Of a stretch of DNA of 21,258 bases, positions 7,837-13,713 are shown in pieces. The notes under the pieces are model-generated. The model was not told the DNA's origin. It searched no databases and worked only from the letters and a program-made list of their open reading frames with translations. How positions within the stretch are numbered: position 1 is the stretch's first letter; every line of letters begins with the position of its first letter. Location: positions 1 to 21,258 of the forward strand of contig PFCN01000013.1 in assembly GCA_002774705.1 (NCBI GenBank), read 5' to 3'. Source of the stretch: Candidatus Niyogibacteria bacterium CG10_big_fil_rev_8_21_14_0_10_42_19. GTDB lineage: Bacteria > Patescibacteriota > Minisyncoccia > 1-14-0-10-42-19. A program made the position numbers and the translations under genes.

Positions 7837-7935
7837 CACGCGCCTCCTTTCAAAATTGAATTTCTATATTATATAAAAATGTCAAAATACAGGAATCACT
7901 TTAATTTTACATATTTATAATAAACACTGTCAAAT
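7837..7935. promoter_or_regulatory. Divergent AT-rich intergenic region between prkA and recG
   Basis: This 99-base gap must hold the promoters of both genes. On the minus strand there is AAAGGAGG (7843-7850), a TATAAT (7868-7873) and a TTGACA (7880-7885), but these last two are only 6 bases apart and do not form one promoter. On the plus strand TATAAT (7916-7921) ends 14 bases before the GTG of recG, which would give a leader of about 8 bases. No convincing -35 is seen for it. Confidence 0.4.
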
Positions 7936-10065
7936 GTGATAATATTAAACCATATTATAGATATTAATGAACAATTAGAAGAATATTTCCCCCTAACCGC
8001 GAGACAAAGGGCGGGGTTTAAAAAACTCGGAATATCGACCATCCGTGACCTTTTATGGCACTTTCCCTCAAGATATAAAAATTATGGGACTAATAAAAAA
8101 ATATCCGGCCTCGCCGCGGGAGAAGAGGTGAGTATTTTCGCGCGAGTAACCAAAATAAAAGCGGAAAAAACTTGGCGAAAAAAGATCAATTTGGCGGAGG
8201 CAACGGTAACGGACGGTACCGGAAATATCAGACTGGTATGGTTTAACCAACCTTACATTGCGAAAATTCTTTCGGGATATTCTTCTTATGTTTTTTCGGG
8301 CAAGATCGGACTCGATAAAAAAGGTCTTTATATGGCAAACCCAGAATATGAGATTGCCGAGGAGATGCCCGGAAAAAATATTTTTTCGGTCTACCCTGAA
8401 ACTTATGGCATCACCTCAAGATGGCTCCAATTTAACATCCAAAAAATACTTAGATTGATAAAAAGCGGGGAAATAAAAATTGACGAGCCAATACCTGAAA
8501 ACATTTTAAAAAAATACCATTTACCGCGCGCCGATCGAGCGATCACCCATATCCACGATCCGATTGACGAAAAAAAATCGGAAGCCGCGAGAAAACGATT
8601 CGCGTTCGAAGAAATATTTTACATCCAGCTCACCCGAACACGAGAACGGATTAACAGGTCTTCCAAACCTTCGTTCAAATTGAAAGAAGCGGTCGAAAAT
8701 GTAAAAGAATTTATATCCACTCTCCCGTTCCGGCTGACCAACGCCCAAAGAAAAGCAATATTCATCACCCTAAAAGACATGGAAAAGCCCAAACCAATGG
8801 CGCGCCTTCTTGAAGGAGACGTCGGTTCGGGAAAAACGGCGGTAGCGGCAGCAAATATTTTCAGCGTCATAAAACAAGACTACCAAACCGCATTCATGGC
8901 TCCAACCGAAGTGCTCGCGCGCCAACATTACAAAGAACTAATAGAGCTTCTAAAAAAATACAGGATTAAGATCGCGCTTATAACTTCTTCAGAATGCCGC
9001 AAATTTCCATCAAAAGCGTTCGCGGGACAAGATACCCATATTTCCAAGAGCCAGCTTTTAAAATGGGTGAGGTCTGGAGAAATATCGGTCGTGGTAGGAA
9101 CGCATTCACTCATCCAAAAAGACATAAAGTTCAAAAACCTTGCTCTTGCTATTGTCGATGAACAGCACCGCTTCGGCATAAACCAGCGCGCGGCAATCGT
9201 TTCGAGAAAAACCGTCCCGCACTTTCTATCTATGACCGCAACCCCGATTCCCAGAACGCTTGCTCTTACCATATACGGAGACCTTGACCTGACGATTCTT
9301 GATGAAATGCCCCCCGGTAGAAAAAAAATCATAACGACTACCGTCTCACCCAAAGAAAGAAATAAAGCTTATGAAAAAATGCGCGAAGAGATAAAAAAAG
9401 GAAGGCAGGCATACGTAGTATGCCCCAGAATAAATCCGGCTGACCCCGAAAAACAAAAATATTCCTTCAGCCCCGCGATGGATATGAAAACGGTAAAGGA
9501 GGAGGCAGAAAAATTATCAAAACAAATATTCCCCGAATTCAGCGTGGGTATGCTCCATGGACAGATGCTCCCGAAAGAAAAAGAAAAGGTCATGGAAAAT
9601 TTCCGAAAAGGAGAAATACGGATACTTGTCGCGACATCCATCATTGAGGTCGGAGTGAACGTGGCGAACGCGACGATCATCATGATAGAAGGAGCCGAAA
9701 GATTCGGACTCGCGCAACTTCACCAATTAAGGGGACGAGTACTAAGGAGTAACCACCAGCCCTATTGTTTTATATTTACCGAAAAGTCTAGCGAGCGGAC
9801 TAAAGGACGTCTCAAGGCCCTTATTTCCGCGAATAACGGATTTGAGCTTGCCGAATACGACCTGCTTCACCGCGGGCCGGGCGAGCTCACCGGAACAAAA
9901 CAGTGGGGGATTTCGGATGTCGGCATGGATGCGTTAAAAAATATAAAAATGGTAGAGGCGGCCAGAGCTGAGGCCCAAAACCTTCTTAAAGAAGACTTTG
10001 AATTAAAAAAATATCCTTTGCTTGAAGAAAGGATAAGAGAGTCGGCAATAATACACTTGGAATGA
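7936..10065 (+). CDS. recG: ATP-dependent DNA helicase RecG
   Basis: RecG is a double-stranded DNA translocase that remodels stalled replication forks and branch-migrates Holliday junctions. The 709 residues are about normal length. An N-terminal wedge/OB-fold region (about 1-240) is followed by helicase motifs: LTNAQRKAI (Q-like, 267-275), Walker A GDVGSGKT (294-301), APTEVLARQHY (322-332), DEQHRFG (408-414) and SMTATPIPRT (432-441). The second RecA-like domain has ATSIIEVGVNVANA and then GLAQLHQLRGRV, which is diagnostic of RecG. About 15 extra residues appear between motifs Ia and II (about 352-372). The start is GTG. No SD precedes it, no in-frame ATG lies nearby, and an in-frame TAA is 15 bases upstream, so this start is nearly forced. 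It is the only complete plus-strand gene in the window. Confidence 0.96.
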   Translation: MIILNHIIDINEQLEEYFPLTARQRAGFKKLGISTIRDLLWHFPSRYKNYGTNKKISGLAAGEEVSIFARVTKIKAEKTWRKKINLAEATVTDGTGNIRLVWFNQPYIAKILSGYSSYVFSGKIGLDKKGLYMANPEYEIAEEMPGKNIFSVYPETYGITSRWLQFNIQKILRLIKSGEIKIDEPIPENILKKYHLPRADRAITHIHDPIDEKKSEAARKRFAFEEIFYIQLTRTRERINRSSKPSFKLKEAVENVKEFISTLPFRLTNAQRKAIFITLKDMEKPKPMARLLEGDVGSGKTAVAAANIFSVIKQDYQTAFMAPTEVLARQHYKELIELLKKYRIKIALITSSECRKFPSKAFAGQDTHISKSQLLKWVRSGEISVVVGTHSLIQKDIKFKNLALAIVDEQHRFGINQRAAIVSRKTVPHFLSMTATPIPRTLALTIYGDLDLTILDEMPPGRKKIITTTVSPKERNKAYEKMREEIKKGRQAYVVCPRINPADPEKQKYSFSPAMDMKTVKEEAEKLSKQIFPEFSVGMLHGQMLPKEKEKVMENFRKGEIRILVATSIIEVGVNVANATIIMIEGAERFGLAQLHQLRGRVLRSNHQPYCFIFTEKSSERTKGRLKALISANNGFELAEYDLLHRGPGELTGTKQWGISDVGMDALKNIKMVEAARAEAQNLLKEDFELKKYPLLEERIRESAIIHLE

Positions 10066-10104
10066 GCGTACTGATTACTTTAATGTAAAATGTAAATATC
10101 TCAA

Positions 10105-10175
10105 CCCGAGGACTGATCCCTCGGACGTACCGGCACGGGCTAAGCCGCCTCCGGCGGAGAATTTTTTAATTTTGA
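10105..10175 (+). repeat. Palindromic repeat copy 2, between recG and the glycosyltransferase
   Basis: The element has two hairpins: CCGAGG/CCTCGG (10106-10111 and 10119-10124) and GCCGCCTCCGGCGG (10144-10157). The block GGCTAAGCCGCC..GGCGGAGAA is followed by a T/A tract and aligns with the second half of the pheS element, and ACTGATCC at 10112-10119 resembles the GCTGATCC link seen in other copies. It lies at the convergent 3' ends of recG and the glycosyltransferase and supplies the last codons of the latter. No typical T-tract terminator is visible for recG. Confidence 0.55.
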
Positions 10176-11702
10176 ATTTATTTGCCTCCCCTTCGGCGTC
10201 ACCCAAAATCCCAGCGGCTTCCCTAACATCAACCTCGTCTGGGCATCCACCCCGGGGATCGACCCAAAAAATATTATCGTCACCGGAATTAATATCCATT
10301 GTAATATCATACCTACCCATTTGTAGCATTTTTTATCTTGCGGGCGCGGAGGTAAAAGAGAGGAGGAAATTATGGCAGACCATATCAACCCGAGCATGGC
10401 AATGGTCATAAGGGTTCTGGTAATACGCGGAAGATTGTAAGAAAGAAGCATGGTGTTAAATTGCTCACCCCCAAGAAAAAGAGGAAGCCACCCCAAAATA
10501 AAAATTAGAATGGGATTTGTGGCGAGCGACCAAAAACCCTCAATTTGAAAAGCTATATAACTTATCTTCTTCTTGAGCGGGAAATTCTTATTCTTATAGA
10601 GCCCGAACAAAAGATAGGGAATGTTCTCCACGCCCCATGTCCACCTGCGCTGTTGTTTATAGACTTGTTTGGCGGTATGAAAAGAATTTTTACCGATATT
10701 AGCATCAAGAAACACGGGATAAGACAAGGGTATCACTTTGTAGTCGCTATTGTAAAAAAGAAGGGCATTCCAAAATATCCTTGAATCCTCCGAAACGATG
10801 TTTCTCTGCCAAAAACCCACCTCAACGAGCATTTTGAAGCTCATAGAATGCGAGGAAAAGGTGGTCAGTCTCTCCGGACGCTCCTGTTGCATCATCTGCC
10901 AAAAAGTTCCCGACGTGGCCACAACTCTTGAAAGGGCCGGGGCCCGCCAGATATTATTATTATAAATCGGTATTGGCTGATAAGAAGAACGGTGTGGTTT
11001 TTCCGCGGTAAGAAAATGATACGCAAGACATAAAAAATACTGGGGATACACTTGCGTATCTATATCAAAAGAAGATGTTAATATATTTTCATAAAAAATA
11101 AGATCCCTGTCTATTATTTCTTCTTTTACGCGACGGGCGGCCCAGGTAACATTCGAACCCTTCCCGGGTATTTCCCCCTCAAGACCATCGGGATGAAAAG
11201 TTATTAGAAATTTTCCGAATTTTTTTTCGTATCTCTTTCTGATTTCTTCCGAAACTCGCCGGGCGTCCTCACCCGCCCTTTCCTCCATGGCGAGCACTAT
11301 AATCATTTTTTCTTTGGGCCATTTTGTCAAAAGCATCGCCTCAAAAGTTTCGGAGAGCAAGTCAGTCGGCTCTTTATAAACCGGAAGAATGACCAACTGC
11401 CAAAGGTGATCCCATTTTAGATTTTTCATTCTTTCTTCCCAGTCGGTATTTATATTTTTTAAAAGATGTTTCCAATTCGCCCGAAGATGAAGCGAAAAAT
11501 AAAAAGTTTTTATCAACCAATAAAGATCAAAGAGTATGATGAATATAGCCACTCCCACCGGCCAAGCATACGAAAAAAATATAACCCCCAATAAGGTGGA
11601 CCACGTTAAAATTCCGGGGAGCATCTCAAAAGAGCGGTAGATCCACCGGTCCCTGCCCTCTAGATCCAAATGCGAGCCGACATGTAGATAATCAGGGATC
11701 AT
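10140..11702 (-). CDS. Membrane-bound family-2 glycosyltransferase (processive type)
   Basis: The enzyme should transfer sugars from a nucleotide sugar to a growing polysaccharide or lipid-linked glycan at the cytoplasmic membrane. The product cannot be told from sequence. The 520 residues show two N-terminal membrane segments (about 27-66), a GT-A catalytic domain and three C-terminal membrane segments (about 395-413, 428-450, 463-483). Catalytic signatures are LPVYKEP (106-112), the DxD motif in SFDIDTQ (D213, D215), the acid pair SED (304-306) and QQRRW (350-354), the D,D,D,QxxRW pattern of cellulose-synthase-like enzymes. The start ATG has no SD and lies 13 bases after the stop of the preceding gene, so the two are probably co-transcribed. 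The last residues, NSPPEAA, are encoded by the palindromic repeat at 10105-10175, which also supplies the TAG stop. Confidence 0.88.
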   Translation of the reverse strand: MIPDYLHVGSHLDLEGRDRWIYRSFEMLPGILTWSTLLGVIFFSYAWPVGVAIFIILFDLYWLIKTFYFSLHLRANWKHLLKNINTDWEERMKNLKWDHLWQLVILPVYKEPTDLLSETFEAMLLTKWPKEKMIIVLAMEERAGEDARRVSEEIRKRYEKKFGKFLITFHPDGLEGEIPGKGSNVTWAARRVKEEIIDRDLIFYENILTSSFDIDTQVYPQYFLCLAYHFLTAEKPHRSSYQPIPIYNNNIWRAPALSRVVATSGTFWQMMQQERPERLTTFSSHSMSFKMLVEVGFWQRNIVSEDSRIFWNALLFYNSDYKVIPLSYPVFLDANIGKNSFHTAKQVYKQQRRWTWGVENIPYLLFGLYKNKNFPLKKKISYIAFQIEGFWSLATNPILIFILGWLPLFLGGEQFNTMLLSYNLPRITRTLMTIAMLGLIWSAIISSSLLPPRPQDKKCYKWVGMILQWILIPVTIIFFGSIPGVDAQTRLMLGKPLGFWVTPKGRQINSKLKNSPPEAA

Positions 11703-11715
11703 ATATTTAAATATA

Positions 11716-13041
11716 TCACGATCTTTCTTTTAATACCCTTGATACCGTTTTCCCCCAAGAAGAAAGAGGTTTATAAATAAGAAGAGCGATTGCCTTATCT
11801 TTTGAATATCCTTTATTCATCAAGCGTTCAAATGACCCTATAGCGTCCTTTAACAACTGTTTATATTCGTCCCCGTAAACCTTATCAACGGCGGCCGGAG
11901 CAAACTCTCCGACATAACATCCGTAAACCTTATCGGAAAACCAAAGTTTCATCATAAGCTTGTCATCGGCCAAATAATTATAAGAGCCGCGCGGATCTGT
12001 TAATATTTTTAAAATTTGTTCCGGAGTCCACCCACCTCCTTTGAAAAATGAGAATATCTCATTTTTCGCCCTATTTTCGGCGCCAGCTCGCCTTTGCCTT
12101 AAAAATTTTTTTACTATCCTCTCTTTTTTTTCATCGGTTTGCGCCTCTTTAAGATTAATACGAAAACTACGCTCAATAAATTTTTCAGATACAAATCTTT
12201 TAAGGTCCACTGCTTCAAAAATATTTTGAAAAGCGTGTTCTTTTTCGTGAGCGTGCGTCCTCTTAAAATCAGAAAATTTTTTGAATCTATATCCGAATTT
12301 TCCGGAATTTTCGGCTATAATCGAACCCTCCAACCCCGGGATTAATGAAGTTTTTATGCTGACCCCTCTGGAAAAACCGGCAACAGATTTATCAATAGAC
12401 GACACTTCTTCTTTTTTCAAAAACTTCTGGCTGTAAATAAATGTGTAATCGTCAAAATTTTGACATCTAAAATAAAAAGTTACCGGGCCCTCATGAACCT
12501 CAACTTCCCCTTCAGACGGCCTCCCAAAAACGGCATTAAATAAGTCTTTATCATTGGGGTAACGCCGGCGCACCTCTTTGATCTTTTTATGTTTTTTTTC
12601 ATACTCTAAAAGGATATGGGCCGCAAACTTTTTTTGTTCAGAGTTCATCCCGAATTTGGAGCCGACCTGGAGGATCTTTAAGAAAAAATCTTCAATAGGA
12701 GCATCCGGATCTTTATTTATGGCCACAATAATCTCTTCTTGTAATCCGGCTAATCCTTCCATTTGAAAAGCAAGCTTTTCTTTGAATTCTTTTAATTTTT
12801 GAGGCCTTTCCTTTTTTGGAGCTTTAAGAATTTCTCCGACATCTGTTTCCGGATAAAAAACCTCTCCCTCCGCTATAGGAAAATTATTCTCTTCGTTCTT
12901 CTTACCGTCGGCGTTCTCGGAAAATTTCTTCTTCTCTTCAAACAAAATTACCAAGTCATCTTTGCTTGGCAACGCTTCGGGTAATGCATTCGGCTTCTCC
13001 TCTTTTTGAGACCTGCTTTCAAGATCCTTAAAAGACTCCAT
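11716..13041 (-). CDS. Hypothetical protein with an HExxH motif
   Basis: I do not recognise a named family. The 441 residues have no signal peptide or membrane segment. The first third is charged, Lys/Glu-rich and probably disordered or coiled. The central part is more globular and contains HEKEH (about 265-269), a match to the zincin HExxH signature, within RTHAHEKEHAF. About 60 residues on, AENRAKNEIFSFF offers a Glu (about 328) as a possible third zinc ligand. It could therefore be a zinc metallopeptidase, but this rests on a short motif. The start is uncertain: a TTG at 13068 overlaps the abrB-like gene and has AAGGA before it, while the ATG at 13041 is 7 bases past that gene's stop but has no SD. 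I chose ATG. It sits between the regulator and the glycosyltransferase in one likely operon. Confidence 0.75.
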   Translation of the reverse strand: MESFKDLESRSQKEEKPNALPEALPSKDDLVILFEEKKKFSENADGKKNEENNFPIAEGEVFYPETDVGEILKAPKKERPQKLKEFKEKLAFQMEGLAGLQEEIIVAINKDPDAPIEDFFLKILQVGSKFGMNSEQKKFAAHILLEYEKKHKKIKEVRRRYPNDKDLFNAVFGRPSEGEVEVHEGPVTFYFRCQNFDDYTFIYSQKFLKKEEVSSIDKSVAGFSRGVSIKTSLIPGLEGSIIAENSGKFGYRFKKFSDFKRTHAHEKEHAFQNIFEAVDLKRFVSEKFIERSFRINLKEAQTDEKKERIVKKFLRQRRAGAENRAKNEIFSFFKGGGWTPEQILKILTDPRGSYNYLADDKLMMKLWFSDKVYGCYVGEFAPAAVDKVYGDEYKQLLKDAIGSFERLMNKGYSKDKAIALLIYKPLSSWGKTVSRVLKERS

Positions 13042-13048
13042 AATGTTT

Positions 13049-13234
13049 TTATTTTTTCCAATCCTCAATAATGATCCTTTTCTTTTTTTGATCGATCCTT
13101 AACTGCAATTTTTGACGATTTTTCCAGCGCCAAAGACGGACGACATCTACGGGAATCGTGATAGCGTAGCTCTTACCGCCTGAAGTTTTTGAAAGCGAGC
13201 GAACATTTTTATCCTGTATTTTTCGTCTCGACAT
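13049..13234 (-). CDS. Small AbrB/SpoVT-type DNA-binding protein
   Basis: This 61-residue protein has the swapped-hairpin AbrB fold signature: a basic N-terminus, SLSKTSGGKSYAITIPVDVV (14-33), a basic WKNRQKLQLRI segment and an IIIEDWKK end. AbrB-like domains dimerise to bind DNA and are found both as free regulators and as antitoxins. No toxin gene lies next to it, so a regulator is more likely. The ATG at 13234 has no SD and begins 6 bases after a candidate -10, so the mRNA may be leaderless. A 12-bp direct-repeat array lies just upstream, and binding there by this protein (autoregulation) is a reasonable inference. The downstream HExxH gene follows within 10 bases. Confidence 0.85.
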   Translation of the reverse strand: MSRRKIQDKNVRSLSKTSGGKSYAITIPVDVVRLWRWKNRQKLQLRIDQKKKRIIIEDWKK

Positions 13235-13240
13235 GTATTT

Positions 13241-13268
13241 ATAATAATTAATCCTTGGATTAATTCAA
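13241..13268 (-). promoter_or_regulatory. Candidate leaderless promoter of the abrB-like gene
   Basis: Read leftward, TTGAAT (13263-13268) and TATTAT (13241-13246) are 16 bases apart, each close to consensus. The start codon follows the -10 by 6 bases, so transcription would begin at or next to the A of ATG. The -35 is formed by one unit of the direct-repeat array at 13257-13298. Confidence 0.5.
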
Positions 13269-13298
13269 GGATTAATTCAAGGATTAATTCAAGGATTC
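13257..13298. repeat. 12-bp direct-repeat array upstream of the abrB-like gene
   Basis: GGATTAATTCAA occurs three times in tandem without mismatch (13257-13268, 13269-13280, 13281-13292) and is followed by GGATTC. On its left, TTAATCC (from about 13248) forms an inverted repeat with the first unit. The 12-base period is close to one helical turn, so identical sites would face the same side of the DNA. This suits an operator for a dimeric repressor. It overlaps the candidate -35 of the abrB-like gene. Confidence 0.8.
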
Positions 13299-13325
13299 TT
13301 TGTTTGTTATAAAAAACCGTGTTTT

Positions 13326-13430
13326 GGCGCGCCCGCCAGGACTTGCCTCTCCCTTTAGTCAAGGCGCTCAATTTTCTATCCACGCTTTGCGTGGAGAAAA
13401 TTGGCGCCTTCGGTTCAAGTCCCGCCACCA
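13326..13430. repeat. Large imperfect palindrome with a tRNA T-arm-like segment
   Basis: The core is a long hairpin: 13361-13386 pairs with 13388-13410 as AAGGCGC/GCGCCTT, CAATTTTCT/AGAAAATTG and CCACGC/GCGTGG, with only small bulges. An outer stem GGACTTG (13339-13345)/CAAGTCC (13416-13422) encloses it. The right arm GGTTCAAGTCCCGCCACCA (13412-13430) looks like a tRNA T-arm and 3' CCA end, and the left arm mirrors it. No complete tRNA can be folded here. It may be a structured RNA, a mobile palindrome or a tRNA relic. Confidence 0.5.
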
Positions 13431-13490
13431 AATTCAACCGCAAATTTTTAAGCGATATAAAATTATAAAATACCACGCAAAAGTTTGTAG

Positions 13491-13563
13491 TGGGCATGCC
13501 AGGACTTGAACCTGGAACCAAGCGTGTATAAGACGCTCGCTCTGCCAATTGAGCTACATGCCC
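13491..13563 (-). tRNA. tRNA-Ile, anticodon UAU
   Basis: The 73-base gene folds as a full cloverleaf. Acceptor GGGCATG pairs with CATGCCC, the D stem is GCTC/GAGC, the anticodon stem is AGCGT/ACGCT with loop CTTATAC, the T stem is CCAGG/CCTGG with loop TTCAAGT, and the discriminator is A. The loop places TAT at positions 34-36 (window 13528-13530), so it should read AUA isoleucine codons. CCA is not encoded. Bacteria usually read AUA with a CAU tRNA modified by TilS, so a UAU anticodon is uncommon. AUA codons are frequent in genes here, for example codons 2 and 3 of recG. Confidence 0.93.
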
Positions 13564-13585
13564 CTAAATAATTCGACTTTACTGA

Positions 13586-13591
13586 ATTATA
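13586..13591 (-). promoter_or_regulatory. -10 element of the tRNA-Ile gene
   Basis: A perfect TATAAT on the minus strand lies 22 bases before the first tRNA base, the usual distance for a tRNA promoter. The -35 region about 17 bases further up (TGTTTT) is a poor match. A G/C-rich stretch follows the -10. Confidence 0.45.
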
Positions 13592-13665
13592 GGACGATCA
13601 CCCTACCTAAAACAGGATAACCCAACAGTCAAAATAAATATTAAATACAAATCAAATATTTATCA

Positions 13666-13703
13666 ATCCCGCGTATAATTCGTGGCCGAATTATACACGG
13701 GAT
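13666..13703 (-). terminator. Probable terminator of ftsH (17-bp hairpin)
   Basis: Two 17-base arms (13666-13682 and 13687-13703, with one wobble position) have a 4-base loop and start 11 bases after the ftsH stop. The stem is capped by CCCG/CGGG and has an AT core. The T-tract after it on the minus strand is weak (TTGATAAATATTT), so termination efficiency is uncertain. The rest of the 13564-13713 gap holds the tRNA promoter. Confidence 0.5.
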
Positions 13704-13713
13704 AAAATACGAA

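Noticed and set aside
7868..7885. TTGACA and TATAAT as one promoter for the first prkA
   Set aside because: Both hexamers are near-perfect on the minus strand but are only 6 bases apart, far too close for sigma-70-type spacing.
13049..13234. AbrB-type antitoxin of a toxin-antitoxin pair
   Set aside because: The neighbouring gene encodes a 441-residue HExxH protein that does not resemble known small toxins such as PIN, MazF or RelE.
13257..13298. CRISPR array
   Set aside because: The 12-bp units are directly adjacent with no spacers and there are no cas genes.
13326..13430. A second tRNA gene ending in CCA
   Set aside because: The T-arm-like segment has no matching acceptor 5' strand, D-arm or anticodon stem, and its own T stem pairs poorly.
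13147..13548. Open frame of 133 codons on the minus strand with an ILEL repeat
   Set aside because: It runs through the tRNA, the palindrome and the 12-bp repeat array. The amino-acid repeat only reflects the DNA repeat, and the frame overlaps the well-supported abrB-like gene.
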